Below are positions 10,942-23,185 of a stretch of DNA of 64,000 nucleotides, piece by piece. Origin of the DNA: Pyrus communis. Lineage: Eukaryota; Streptophyta; Magnoliopsida; Rosales; Rosaceae. A model generated the notes under the pieces. The model made no database searches, was not told the DNA's origin, and saw only the letters and a list, made by a program, of their open reading frames with translations. The translations under genes were made by a program, and so were the position numbers. The stretch covers positions 5,301,751 through 5,365,750 of the forward strand of contig NC_084810.1 of NCBI RefSeq assembly GCF_963583255.1, given 5' to 3'. Position 1 is the first letter of the stretch. The number at the start of each line of letters is the position of its first letter.

Positions 10942-11137
10942 TATCTCAAATGCAACAACAAATATTCTAAACTTGTATAAAGGCACCCGTTTTCCCTCTC
11001 GGTTTCGCCTAACACTTGAATATATACAGGTAGAACACAAAAATTCAAGGACTAGGATAAGTACTGGGAGGCAGGATTTAGCACCTTACAAAAAGATTCT
11101 CAGATTCCATCAAGAAGCAAAGATTGCGAAAGTAAAA

Positions 11138-14100
11138 TTATACATCTGAGCTATTTGACTGGGGTCCTTGGGTGAGTCTCTGCATCTCGTTTTGGTCATT
11201 TAGAGTTTCGATCAGAAGTGGCGGAGCATACTGGGCAGTCCCTTGGTGCTCTTCAGAATCCTGGCAGAATGAAAGAATGATGGTATCGATTGACATCTCC
11301 ACCACAGCAAAGAAAAGAGTGGCAACTACATAACCGAGAGCCCAGCAAACCTGCACAAACATATAAGAGCAGATTAATGACGGAACATACTCTACCCGAC
11401 CATAGTGCTCTGGTTCATGTCATTCAACATAGACTATGGGAATAATACAAGGAAAGCTTCGTCGGTGAAAGAGGTTTGTTTATCCACTTTCCTGCTCTAG
11501 CCAATTTTCATTTCAGTAGTTTCATCAGATAATGAAAAATAGTCGCAAAACGCACTATCTTAGATCATAAACATACCAACACAGGAAACAGTGGAGAAGT
11601 GATCTTGTTGTGGCCAGATTTGTATTTGTGGGTATCCAACATAAGGAAAGCGAAAAGGGCTGTTGAGAGGCTAACACATAATTTTCCAAGGAATAGGATG
11701 ATGTCTCCAATCACGTTCACCTTCCCTATCCGAAGAATGTTACTAATGATCAAATCTGTTGCGATTGCAGAAGCCTTGCAGAAGCTTTTACCCGTTATAG
11801 CAATCTGCAACAGTAACAAGCATATTTTCAAGAAACAAATCAGATGAACAAACCATATAGAATAAAAGGTGTTCAAACTCAGCCACCAGGATTTGAGAAC
11901 CAAAAACTAATAAATAAACACATAAAAAGAGGAAAGTAAAGGACTACATTAGTGTTTAGCACTAATGTAGCACTATAGCCTGTAGGTTACAACAAAATGA
12001 GTGAAGTCTACTTGGTAGCCTTCATGTTCCTTCTCGCTTCTTTATTCTTTCAAGCTGCTCAGAGTTTTTACTTCATTTTTTACCCTTTCCAACTACGTGT
12101 GGCCAAGAATCAGTTATGTTAAACAACACACGAGTTCCATAATGGCATATAACTCACACTACAACCCGGACATTGTGTACTCAAAACAAGCTTCAGACTT
12201 GAGAACAATGTTGGGGATACATTATCCAATCATGAAAAAATCTTCAGGAATGGATGTCCCGAGTAGTTACATAGGCACTGCTTCTAGCATCTTGGTCAAA
12301 CAGGAAACCAGTCGAGGAATTTGACAATCTTCTCAAGCCAACAAATAAGTTCCTCTTCCATGCAGTCGCCATATTAGGATGAATGAATATGAACAAACAC
12401 ATGATTAACTCTATATATGAAAATATGAAGGATACTAGTTATGTCAAATTACCATAATGTAGGCATTGCGATTGACTGATTTGATTGTCCACTCAATACA
12501 CCTCAGGAAAAATCTAGAAGTATGGTACACGGTCTTTCCAAACCAGTTATCGGGTGTGGTTCCAGCCACTTTTAGTCTGCGACGAATTGACTCAAGCATA
12601 AAGCGGATTGATTCCACAAATGACACAATCAGGGAGCCGAGAGCAACCGACCCAAGGTTATAGCGTGCAAGGCGTTTCATGGAGGCAAAGACAGGAAGAA
12701 ATGGAATTTCTGGCTGCATTGAAGAAGATAATGAGAAATTGAAGGAAAAAAAAATTAGCACACAGTGAAATAAAAAACTAGTCCTCAGAAAGAAAATCTC
12801 GGGTAACTTGATTTGGAAGTTACTAAACAAGACCCAAAATATTCAGACTCCAGTAGATATTACCTATGTTTGGGCTGACAGTTCCCGAACATAGATTCAA
12901 CGTATAGGCACATGCAGACATAGACACGCATGTCGCCTAACGACGGAACCTTATGTTTTATGAAATAAGAATATTACTAAACTATTTGATGCTATAATAT
13001 AAACCTAGCCTTCAACACTAAGTCTCATGTTTATATACCTATATTGTTCATTCTTGCCATCCAAATACAATGATGAAATCCAGACCTATAACAGAGACCT
13101 ACGAGCAACTTTGTGGTAACCTATGCATACAGCTTAGTAACTTACTGAAGTTTCACCACGAGCCCAATAATAAGAAGCAACAGCACCCGCAATAACTGTG
13201 GAAGAGCATGCTATGAAAAACTGGGTAGCCCAATAACCCCCAAATAGGTGGAAAAGGATGGCAACTCCAATATGAGGAGTGTAATGAATGCTATAACCGC
13301 AACAACGATCACAGTTCACTCGTTTTGACACAAGATCATAAGCACAGCAGTTCAAATTGCAGTCATTCTGGACAACCTGACCAGAACTGAACATATGGAA
13401 AGCAGCTGAAAACCAGAACATGTAGAAAATTGCAAGGATGGTATATGGAATGACTGGGAATATTATGAGCGCCTGAGCTTCTCCTATGACCTTTGCAGCA
13501 ACCTGCATACAGATTAATGTGTAGAGCCATTAAAGTTAAGTAAAAACTTCTGATGAAGAAGACTATTCGGTATTATGTTAAACAAAGTTGTGAGTGCTGG
13601 TATTCCCAGATGTGGAAGGGTGCGCATGTTGGGTGTGCTCCTGGCGACACCAGCACTTGCTTCGGTGAAAGTTTGGTAATAATATATGCACAAATGATAT
13701 GTAATTACTTCACTTTCTTAAATAATCAGCATTCTTCCAGAAATTAATAAAGTCTTTTTGTAATATGGGAAACAAGGCTCAACAGAACCTCTGCTGCATA
13801 TTAGCTACTCTTAGTTCTGCTTTATACAAATTCCTGACCATCATAACTTTTCTTTATTTGACAACTTGAACAAGTTCAAGACATCAAAAGATAAATATGG
13901 ATTTGTGGAAAATTCTTTGGGCTTCCAGTGTTAGTACCTTTATGCAACTCCAAGTGTGGATTCGCAGCACAACCCATGAGAAAAATCTTATGCCTGATCA
14001 ATGTCTAAATGTATATATAGGTCGCTGATTATTCATTGTATAATGTTTCTTTCATTTTGTATGTTTCTTCTTAACATAAAACTAAAAATTCAGAGGGAAA

Positions 14101-17100
14101 CAGTAGTCTAAACTAATTTAAGGGCTAATACCCATAATATCCTGCATCAGACTTTTACTTTAAATATATGACCTACAACGTGTTGGAGCAGCTCCACCCA
14201 ATTGGAGTATTTAGTTTTCAAATCAGAGAAACCATAACAGTTTTCAAGCGAAAAGGTCTCTACGACTTTGAGTATCATCAACTTTTCACCATATATATAT
14301 TCATATAATTTCAAATGATTAATTGGACATGACTTGCCTTGAGGACAGACGTTGCCATAAGGATGCGGCGGACTATAGCTATTGATGTAAGGACAGAAAC
14401 AACCATAATAGAGGTCATAATAACAGCAACAGCACGGAGATGATGTAATTCCTGAAAGATTGAAACCATTGAGTTAGTTGAAGATACATACGGACAGCTT
14501 CCAGGTTTAGGAGTGCTCAGTTAATGAAGGTACACACCCTTCCAATTATGCGAATGTATGGATCGTGCTCACCAATGATTGGGGAGATGCTATCATTTCC
14601 TATCCATCCGGCTAAAACCAAGCAAGAAAAATAAAATTCATCATTGTATTTTGTTGAATATTATCCACGCATACAAGCATAAAACTCAACTAAACAAGTA
14701 GACAACTAGAATATGTGAAGCAACATGCTTGAGTTCGAACAAGTATCAGTGTATATGATGAAACAGGACCCAACAATGCTGAGTAAGAGGAAACAAAAAG
14801 ATGCACTTGTATGAAAACTCGGAAAAGTCTTTTTCGATACCAAATTATGGAGAACAAAGTTATTAACACTGACAAAACACAGTCCTAGACATTCTTTCCC
14901 ATGTTCACAACAAAATCTGTTTGATGACCATAGCTATACTAATTTCCCTTCCCCTCTACCTTTTTCGTATGTAAGAACTGTCAAAATCTGTAACAAACTA
15001 ACAACATGAATATGGATAGCTAATCATGAACAAGATCTAACTGGGAGAAGGGGTGAGGAAGGCAGGACTCAAGGTCACTGCGACTTTAAACCTTACAGCA
15101 TGGTTTACCAAATAAGAGGATAAAGCACAGTGAGAGATAGCTCTTGACCTTTTAAGTAAAAGAACATTGTGACTGCTATCATCAGAATGTCAAAGAGACC
15201 GACTGTAATCCACGGCATTGCAGCAACAAAATGACGAATCAGAAGCAGCCAAATCACTGACAGAAAAAGTGGCAAAATTCCTCCACAAACAATCAGCACC
15301 GGCCATGCTTTTCCAATATCAGCCATGTATCTCTGTCAACAATGAACTTTTAGAGCTATAGAATATGAAAACAGTAAATGTACTACTAACAAAAAGATGC
15401 GCGTAGGTACTGTCAATGAAGATAGCTCTTTCGGGATAACTACCAAAAATAGCACTAATAGCCAAACTACTAAATTAATTTTATAAATGAAAATGCAACA
15501 TGGTATATCAAAAACTAATTTTAGCCACAAATTATATTCTTTTTTAATTTGGTATGCCAATTGCAAACAAAGTCGAATGCGGAGAACTTTATACATTTTC
15601 ACAGAATTTAGGAACTATCCTCATTAGAAAGAAGTAAAAGTAGTAACAAACGTTGCCTGACCTTTAAGACAGATGACCGAGAATTGATGGCCTTGTGAAT
15701 AGATTTGTCTATAATAATGTCCTCATTGATTTTCACTCCACCCATTTGCTGCCAATGCGTCAAAGATACGTTGGAGGGACGAGCAATAAATTGGCAAGTC
15801 CAATAAACTGTACACGGAAGAATTTGCAGTAATGTTACAATGAAAGAATAAAAGATACAGGTAATGAAAGCACACAGGGACTCCAGATCGTCATTGTATG
15901 TCAAAAGTTTTCTCCCACCAGTAAACACATGTACATTGTACACAACAAACATCACATATGCAAGCAATAAGTACAAAACATGAAAAAGTTCAATAATTCC
16001 CAACGGAAGTGAGTTCATTTACCATTTATACTGGGAAATATGACAGGGTAACAAGGACCCTGAAGTTGAAGAGAGGTGTTTCTCAATTCTGGTGTAAGGA
16101 ACTCATAATAATCATAATTCCTGTCGATCCAATCATCCATTGAGAGACGGATATCTCCATCAGGATAATCACACACCCAACTTAGTGAATCTTCATAAGG
16201 GATAGGGCAATCCAATAAGCATATACTCCGAGCATTGGCCAACTTGAATTGATTGTCTTTTAAACCACTAAGGTAAACCTGGTTAGGATTTAACCAATAT
16301 TTGAGTTCCAGCTCCTTAAGACCAGGTTTTGCATGCTTGTCACCACAAACATTTCCTTTGTAGTCCAGTCCATAAGTGAGCCTAATAAACCACAACACAC
16401 CATTAATGACCATGATGAAACCTTTATAACATGCCTTGTGTTGCTAGGAAATGGAAAACTAAAGAGAATTCAACTATGCAAAAAAGAAATGTAACCTCAG
16501 TGTAGCAAAATGAAGCCAACATATAGGAAACATACAATGTAGCCAAATATAAACAAAACTACTGCAAAAAACTAAACGAAATCCAAAAAGAAAGACCAAA
16601 CCAAGTAAGATACGGTAATGGTTATCTAAACATAAAGAAAGAAAACTGCCATAAGAAAATATACCAAAACTAAATTAGCATTTCCGCTTTCGAAAAAGTA
16701 ATGACACCTAGTTTTTCTAAACACAAATCACAAATTACACAAACTCAATCTTTCATGTTCAGCTTCTTGCCAGAATTCCCTCCAGCAGCAAAAGCTCTCT
16801 AGAAAAGGAAAACAGAGGGAAACTGAAAACCCACCAAAGATGCTATTGCTAAGAACAAACCCAATTGAGAAAAATACCAATGTTGCTAAAAAACTCACAA
16901 CCACCAAACAACATCATATGTTTAAGGTAGTTCCTTGGTGCATTAAACATAAAAATAAATAAATAAATACATAAAAAGACAATTGGGGACCAAGCCCAAA
17001 TAATAAAGCAATTTCTGGTTTCATTTTATTCCAACAGATAAGTAACAGTGTGTATATGGAGACAACCCCAAAAATATAAATACCCATTTGCAATACCTCG

Positions 17101-17427
17101 TATTTCTGAGCTAAAAGAGGAACCCATTCGAGAGCCGATGATTCTTACCTTAAAAATCACAAAAACACAAAAAAACAAACAAACAAACAAAAAAAAAAAA
17201 AAAAAAAAAAAAAAAAGGAAAGGGTGTGGCTAAGTTTCTAACCTTGAAGGGTTTCCTTGGTTGAATCCAAAGCTGGAGTTAACAATCATGGCAACCCAGA
17301 AGGCTATGAAGATTACGAGGAAGACAAGATCCCTGCATTTCCTGTTGTGCCTAATGATTGAACCCATTCGGGCACTACCATCACTTGGGGGGTACCTACC
17401 TATGACTGCCCCCATAGGACCCCTCAT
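11138..17427 (-). CDS. CTL1: Choline transporter-like protein (CTL1/CHER1 type), ten exons
   Basis: Ten minus-strand exons: 17243-17427, 16023-16381, 15662-15807, 15149-15332, 14538-14611, 14338-14451, 13146-13502, 12453-12713, 11577-11804 and 11138-11350. They total 2121 nt, exactly 707 codons including the stop, with consistent phases at every junction. The protein begins MRGPMGAVIGRYPPSDG, has its first membrane helix near residues 34-54, a Cys-rich loop (CGDKHA, CLLDCP, WVCDYPDGD, GPCYPVIFP), then many helices, ending SFCQDSEEHQGTAQYAPPLL plus a Gln/Ser tail. This matches the SLC44 choline transporter-like family and specifically the plant CTL1/CHER1 protein. In Arabidopsis that protein acts in choline homeostasis, trans-Golgi trafficking, auxin transport and sieve-plate development. 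Family length is about 700. All introns are GT-AG except one GC-AG. It appears fully intact. Confidence 0.95.
11944..11970. repeat. Perfect 11-bp hairpin in CTL1 intron 8
   Basis: CTACATTAGTG, a five-base loop, then CACTAATGTAG. It lies inside the intron between 11805 and 12452. Its role is unknown; it may be a short transposon remnant. Confidence 0.6.
13503..14337 (-). other. GC-AG intron of CTL1
   Basis: The sixth intron of the CTL1 gene starts with GC: the exon ends CTCAAG and the intron begins GCAAGTCATG, the usual context of a functional GC donor. It ends TGTATGCAG before GTTGCTGCAAAG. Joining at this GC restores the conserved SVLK-VAAKVIGE frame; the nearby GT at 14333-14332 would break the frame. 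Confidence 0.85.
17191..17216. repeat. Poly-A tract in CTL1 intron 1
   Basis: A homopolymer of about 25 A on the plus strand. It produces a spurious lysine-rich open frame and is likely length-variable. Confidence 0.8.
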
Positions 17428-18789
17428 TTTTCTCAGTGAAAACCACACTCGCAGACACAGAGAGATTGTTTCTCTCTGTCAAACTTCTTCAACAATGAGA
17501 GCGAGGGAGAGACAGAGATGAAAAGACAGCAGGAGGAGGAGGGAGTGTCGCTGGGAGTGTGTGAAGGTTCCCTGAGGGTTTTTGAAGATTTGGAGTATTG
17601 TTTAATGAAGTCCTCTCTCTTTCTTCCTCTCTTTTTCCGACTTTAAGACAAAGATATCACTTTCGTTCTAGTTTTGTCGAGTGCTCGGCTTGTAGCCTTA
17701 CACTACGGCTCATTGGCTGCTAACGTCTCTTATGTTTATACGTTTCGAATATCGATTGAAAGATAATTAAATTTAGAATTTCAGTGTAAAAATGAATGTT
17801 CTAAAAAATTAAGTTTGTGGTGTGATAATCTACATTGATAAGTTTCTAATTTATCGTATATGATTGCAATTTGGTAAGATAAAATTCTAGAAAAATGATT
17901 TTCGCACTCATTTTTCTTTTCTGTACATTTCTCTTCATTTATGTTTATTAATTATCTTTTGATTCTTTAAATCTAATGACCAAATAATAACACTGTATAA
18001 AGAGAGAAAAAAATATGTGTGAATTTCACTTCCTTAATTCTATTGTATCTTATCATACTCCTCACAAAATACTTTAATGCGTCTATCAAACAAAAGTTAA
18101 TGCAGACATTCTGCTATTAACCTTTTCATATGCGGCGTTAGACTCATTGAGTGAGGTTAATGTTAGGGTGGGTGACACACGATACAACGGACCTGTTATT
18201 AGTGTAAGTGTGTCATACAAGTCTTTGTCTAGAAGATTAAACATTAGAAGTTTGGATGAGCCGTACCTCATCTCAAACAGATCTAAATATGTATTTACTT
18301 TTCATCGCTAACCATTAAAATGTTAATCTTCATCTAACATCCGTTTGACATGTTAAACAAAAAAAAAATCATCAACTTTTGCAAATAAATCAACGCCTAT
18401 TTCTCCCAATTAAAATTTCAAAAAGTTTGTGGGAGTGAGATTCAACATTAATATGTGACTCTTCATTGTTTTATATTTGGTCAAAAAGCAGAAAAAGAAA
18501 AAGCAGCATAGAGATAAAGAGCCGTTAAAAGTTAAGCAGCTCCTACTACTCCTAGCCGCTGCACAAAACCAAGCCAGCTTGGGTGAGTATATTTATATTA
18601 TTATATTTAAGTTTTAATAAATAATCTAATTAGAATTTTGATTATATTTAAATCCCGTAATTCCGCCGCTTAGCGGATAATAATTTAATAAACTATGACA
18701 GAGACACTGACACGGAAATATGTGCGCGCGATTGCGGTGCTCCTCGGCATAGTCTAGTTCTCGAGATATTTTTTAGTATGAAAAAAAAA
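17428..18789 (-). other. CTL1 leader and intergenic spacer
   Basis: Positions 17428-17640 are probably the CTL1 5' leader, with CT/GA-rich sequence. TATAAACATAAG on the minus strand near 17738 could be a distal TATA box, with low confidence. The remaining 1.1 kb is AT-rich, and I see no gene or named element. Confidence 0.35.
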
Positions 18790-18965
18790 AAAATTATCTT
18801 TTTTATTATGATTGAAACACAGAATGATATATTACGTGTCATTATGCAAATAGTAAAATATATATGTTAAAAATTTAATAGCTTAAAAAATAAAAAAATT
18901 TATCATTTATATGAAAACATGTAGTATATCATTCGTGTTTCGTTTACAATGAAAATTTTCTGGTT
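18790..18965 (+). mobile_element. MITE-like dispersed repeat, copy 2
   Basis: Second copy of the family at 735-888, same strand. It shares ATATTACGTGTCATTAT, GCTTAAAAAATAAAA and a TTTACAATGAAAA-like end. It is non-coding and no target-site duplication was identified. Confidence 0.55.
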
Positions 18966-19349
18966 ATTCTCACTGTGCCAGCCGTTAGACTTGTTCCCTC
19001 GCTCATATCCCGATATGAATGACCATGTAGCCTTTTACTCCAACCTCTTCTCTTTTATATCAAACGATAGATTTTATTCAATCAAGTATAAGTTTATATC
19101 TTCATAAAGAATATTAAAAAGAAATCGGAACCAATACAATTCCAAATAAAAATTCTCCCTACAAATTGCATGGAAGTTGCAACAACTATGTTGATTTCTC
19201 GATGAAAAAACACAAACTCCACGGATTCTATACCAATTGCAAGGTGCCAAATATCATGCAAAATACCTTCCAGTTGCGCATCAATAATCGTTCTTCGATT
19301 AATCATACGAACAAGCTCCTAACCTGAGCATCTAACTCGATAATTACCT

Positions 19350-19914
19350 TGTTGTGCCTTGGCCCGTTCGTTAGTGCGGAACTGAGATTCAGATTACAAC
19401 CTCACCAAAATCACACACAGTTGAACAAAATAAAATACAAGAAATAAAGACACCGAGAAATTTACGAGGTTCGGCAAAAACCTGCCTACGTCCTCGGAGA
19501 GATATTGCTCTTCACTATGAGAAAAACAGTACAAGTTACACATGAGTTAAATCGACATAACTCAATCCCATAACCCTTGTACACCCACTCACAGAATTTT
19601 CCCAAGAGCCTCACTCTACCCCAAGAGTTCTTTCACAAGAGATCTTTCACTCTAGCTCTCTTGATTTCTCTCACCCATGCCCATGGTAGAGCCAAATGCT
19701 CACACCATCTCTTTTGGATGCTTTCCTTCTCTCATCCCTATCCTTGTTTTGCCAAATGCTCTCTTTTTATGCTTTTCTTAATCCAAGCCTTCTCCCACAA
19801 AACATGACTTTGAAAAAACCACAAAACATGGCTTTGAAAAAGCCACAAAACATGGAGCAATTTAAGCCACAAAACAAGCCACAAAACAAGGAAACATTTG
19901 GCCATTATCCAACA
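19350..19914 (-). repeat. 3' LTR of the non-autonomous element
   Basis: 565-bp LTR, 3' end in element orientation. It includes a short tandem array of CACAAAACATGGCTTTGAAAAA-like units at its plus-strand right end and a 24-bp unit absent from the other LTR. Confidence 0.9.
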
Positions 19915-20503
19915 ATCTCCACCTTGGCCAAATTGTACCAAAGTCCATTGGCCTTACGTACCAGCATGCACACTCTGAATCAACCTCGTTGGTCCTGTTC
20001 CGATTCAGTTACTGCCAATGCATGTGCAGCTGCTGCAAGCTAAAAATCACCATTTAGCTTCAGACAGGATCTCAACACATCCTCGTCTCCTCCAGCAGGT
20101 TTTCCTCCTCTTCATTGTCTGCAACCTGGAAACTCTGCAGCGCGCCTATTTCCAGCAACAACCCATCGAGCCAGACAAAATTCCCACACTTCCTCCTACC
20201 TCAGGACCTTCTCATCACCTGTGAATCCCATAGCTCCACCTGCTGCAAAACCCCTGCAACACTTGAGACTAAACATCACCAGGAGAAGTGTTGCTTCGAG
20301 TACCTAGAGGGCATACTCAAAGTCTTCCACCACAAACTTGCTAACCCGGCCTTGCACCCGTAGCACTGTGGACCCTTGCCTCCGGAACCGGATCTGAACC
20401 TGCTGTCTCTCTCAGATCCTCTTTCTAATTTTCTTCCACGATTTCAACCTTGAATAGCTTAAGCAGTCTTGTGCCCACCATCATCCATGGTCTCTTTTGT
20501 GTA

Positions 20504-20818
20504 TCATTCCACACCAAAGAAGCTTGCACCTGCTCCAAACTTACTGTTTCTTTCCTTGCAGTAAAGTTTCACAAGGTTCTCGTACAAATCTGAAAGTGAG
20601 GTAAGAAGAAAAAGGCCTTTGTCTTCTTCCTCAACATCAACTTTCGCAGTTGATCCAAGCATCCCTAAACACGGCTTCCATTTCTTCAGGCTTCCATACT
20701 CTCCTTTACCAAGAGCAAAACCGCCTCTCCATTTAAACTGCTCAACTGAAAATTCCATGGTGAACAACAAATCTGGACCTCCAACGAACCAAAGCCCCCA
20801 ACGATGCTCTGATACCAA
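20504..20818 (-). CDS. Unrecognised ORF inside the non-autonomous LTR element
   Basis: A minus-strand frame of 104 residues follows the primer-binding site directly. A likelier start is the internal Met at MEFSVEQFKWRGG. It contains SLKKWKPCLGMLGSTAKVDV, an acidic EEEDKG and SDLYENLVKLYCKER. I recognise no gag or pol motif. It may be a captured host fragment or an element-specific leader protein; the coding status is uncertain. Confidence 0.35.
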   Translation of the reverse strand: MVSEHRWGLWFVGGPDLLFTMEFSVEQFKWRGGFALGKGEYGSLKKWKPCLGMLGSTAKVDVEEEDKGLFLLTSLSDLYENLVKLYCKERNSKFGAGASFFGVE

Positions 20819-20819
20819 T

Positions 20820-21360
20820 TGTTGTGCCTTGGCCCGTTCGTTAGTGCGGAACCGAGATTCAGATTACAACCTCACCAAAATCACACACAGTTGAACAAAA
20901 TAAAATACAAGAAATAAAGACACCGAGAAATTTACGAGGTTCGGCAAAAACCTGCCTACGTCCTCGGAGAGATATTGCTCTTCACTATGAGAAAAACAGT
21001 ACAAGTTACACATGAGTTAAATCGACATAACCCAATCCCATAACCCTTGTACACCCACTCACAGAATTTTCCCAAGAGCCTCACTCTACCCCAAGAGTTC
21101 TTTCACAAGAGATCTTTCACTCTAACTCTCTTGATTTCTCTCACCCATGCCCATGGTAGAGCCAAATGCTCACACCATCTCTTTTGGATGCTTTCCTTCT
21201 CTCATCCCTATCCTTGTTTTGCCAAATGCTCTCTTTTTATGCTTTTCTTAATCCAAGCCTTCTCCCACAAAACATGACTTTGAAAAAACCACAAAACATG
21301 GCTTTGAAAAAGCCACAAAACAAGCCACAAAACAAGGAAACATTTGGCCATTATCCAACA
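20820..21360 (-). repeat. 5' LTR of the non-autonomous element
   Basis: 541-bp LTR adjacent to the tRNA-Met primer-binding site, so it is the 5' LTR on the minus strand. Confidence 0.9.
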
Positions 21361-21860
21361 TACCTTTGTAAATCCCTCTCTCCTGCAACCCCCTAGCGCA
21401 TCCCTTACCGCCACCGCCTCAGCCATCTGAGCATTAGATGCTTGAATCAAAGTCGTACCTCCCGCCGCCTTCAGCAATCCCGCGAAGTCACGAATCACCC
21501 ACCCCACAGCACCAGTCCCCCTCTTGGCATTCCACGCCGCATCACAATTTATCTTCACCGTACCGAAGGAGGTTTCTTCCATTTTTTCTGACGACTCGGT
21601 TGCACTGCATCAGCAGCTTTCTTCGCCTTCCCTCCCACATCTTCTTCTATTTGCATCTCCATTTCACGATATTCACCCAGGCTACGGTTCCAAAGCATGA
21701 GAGCATCAGATGGATACGCCAACATACCCCATTTAAAATCCTATCATTCCTACACTTCCATAACCTCCATATCCAAAAACCACCCCCTGCAGCAGCTCAT
21801 CTCCATCCTCCCTCCCCTTGAATTTAGTAATCAAATTCTTCCAACTCTCCAAAAAGTCGA

Positions 21861-22585
21861 ATTAAATTATTATTTTTAAATGAAATTTATATTTTTATAT
21901 GTTGTAACTATTTATGAATAAGATAGCAATCATAACTAGCTTAAATACTTACATGCATTTAATTCTATAATGCATGGTCAGTAGGTTCGTTTCATCTTTC
22001 TCGATATCATGTATATAAAAAAGCAAATAAAAATACAAGATTTGAAGAGATGCCTTTTTTTCTTTTTTTTTTCCTTGAATAGATGACGTTATGTCTGTCA
22101 ATCTATAAATAATTCATCCTCACCGTAGCATGCGAATGTTATATATATATTGATAGAGATTATACGCGGGTATTTGAAAATTTTCAACAAAATTGTGGTT
22201 CTCAATTTTGTTTGGCGTCTAGGATAGCATTGGATAATCCACTAGATTCAATGTATGTTGAAGCAAGAAATTGACGTTCATAGTGTCCAATTTGTCTAAA
22301 TTAAAGATAAGAGATAAACGAGACAAGTGTTAATCAACTATGAGCACAATAGCATAACGTAAATTGTCTTAATGACATAATTCTCAACATTGTTATGAGT
22401 GGAAGAAGAAAAAAAGAAAGGAGGAAGAAACTTCATCATTAATATCTAACAGATGATTGAATAAATTAATTTAATGTATAGTTAATCAGTTATGACCACT
22501 GGAAAAAAAAGAAAAAAAAGAAATCAGTTATGATCACGAAACCGTTTAACATTTAAAAAACATATGAATTCATCAACCCTAAACG
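21861..22585. other. AT-rich spacer
   Basis: No gene seen. Positions 22430-22550 resemble 39850-39915, upstream of the third prolamin-like copy (shared TCATCATTAATAT and AGTTATGA blocks), indicating common ancestry of the two upstream regions. Confidence 0.4.
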
Positions 22586-22594
22586 TATAAATAG
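22586..22594 (+). promoter_or_regulatory. TATA box of prolamin-like copy 1
   Basis: TATAAATAG, 89 bases upstream of the ATG at 22683. The other two copies have TATATATA-type boxes at the same relative position. Confidence 0.6.
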
Positions 22595-22682
22595 ACACTT
22601 TATCATTGTCAAAAATCGATCCCTCCGACAATTCATTTTCATAAAAAAAAAAAAAAAAAAATTAATAAGATTATGAAAAATA

Positions 22683-23028
22683 ATGGCAAGGTCGAACATT
22701 TATATTAAAATTTTATTGGTTGTGATCGCAACGTCGACGATGATTTTACCAGGACTTGCAACCTTAGCACCTTCGCCGTGGGATGATATGCAGAGATTTT
22801 ATCACAGTTAAGTGTGGAAAAGAAATACATGATGCTATTTTCCAACCCAGAGATGCAGACCAAGTGAGCTTACCTTGTTGCCGTCGTCTTCAAAAAAGGG
22901 GGCATGACTGCCACAAAGCATTAGTAGATAGAGCTCTTCAAGCTCCTCTTTCCAAAGTCGAGAAATTGCAGGCTCAGATCAATAGTTGGAATATTTGGAG
23001 AGGTTGTTTTCCAACTTCGAAAAAATAA
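22683..23028 (+). pseudogene. Prolamin-like (ECA1/EC1-type) small secreted protein, copy 1, frameshifted
   Basis: The ATG opens a signal peptide (ILLVVIATSTMILPGLATLAPSP) that runs into a stop after 42 codons. The Cys-rich mature part lies in another frame from 22783: VKCGKEIHDAI, VSLPCCRRL, GHDCHKALV, then WNIWRGCF at the end. The spacing C...I...CC...C...GC fits the prolamin-like/ECA1 gametogenesis-related family, whose members are small secreted proteins; egg-cell EC1 proteins belong to it. Frames shift between the signal peptide and the mature domain, near 22775-22800. This is either a true pseudogene or a one-base sequence error. Copies 2 and 3 lie downstream. Confidence 0.6.
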
Positions 23029-23185
23029 TTTTGGATAATAATTAGTTCCATGGTTGATCACTTGAACAAAGTAAAAAGGAGATTTTGACGTGGAGTATAA
23101 AAATTGCAGATGTGTGATAAGCTAGTTCGTTTGGTTAGAAAAGAAAAAATACATGGAGTATTAAAATTTAATCTCTAAACACTTT

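Larger units (their letters stand above)
19350..21360 (-). mobile_element. Young non-autonomous LTR retrotransposon (~2.0 kb)
   Basis: Two LTRs (19350-19914, 565 bp; 20820-21360, 541 bp) begin TGTTG and end CAACA. They are flanked by a perfect 5-bp duplication TACCT (19345-19349 and 21361-21365). By eye they differ at about three bases plus one 24-bp indel, so the insertion is recent. The primer-binding site TGGTATCAGAGC, complementary to initiator tRNA-Met, lies on the minus strand at about 20806-20817, giving minus orientation. A purine-rich tract (AAGGTGGAGAT) precedes the left LTR. The 905-bp interior encodes no recognisable gag, protease, integrase or reverse transcriptase, so it depends on a partner element. 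Confidence 0.93.
19094..21860 (-). pseudogene. RNase H-like (RVT_3, LINE-derived) pseudogene, split by LTR element
   Basis: On the minus strand, 21582-21361 reads VKINCDAAWNAKRGTGAVGW, VIRDFAGLLKAAGG, AEAVAVRDAL and GFTKV. This is the start of the RNase H-like domain typical of plant non-LTR retroelements and their derived genes (catalytic D in NCDAAW, E in the AEA helix). Reading resumes at 19349 with IELDAQ, DAQLEGILHDIWHL, SVEFVFFHREIN and the FIWNCIG tail. The 2-kb retrotransposon sits between these halves. Upstream (21583-21860) are degraded WRIW and CRND-like pieces of the zf-RVT linker. A frameshift precedes VKINC, and a TGA or shifted frame follows the insertion, so it was probably already decaying. 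Confidence 0.72.

Noticed and set aside
17048..17233. Lysine-rich plus-strand ORF
   Set aside because: It is created by the poly-A tract in intron 1 of the minus-strand CTL1 gene.
17428..17448. CTL1 start seven codons upstream (GTG at 17448)
   Set aside because: That codon is GTG, not ATG; the ATG at 17427 gives the conserved MRGPMGAVIGRYPP start.
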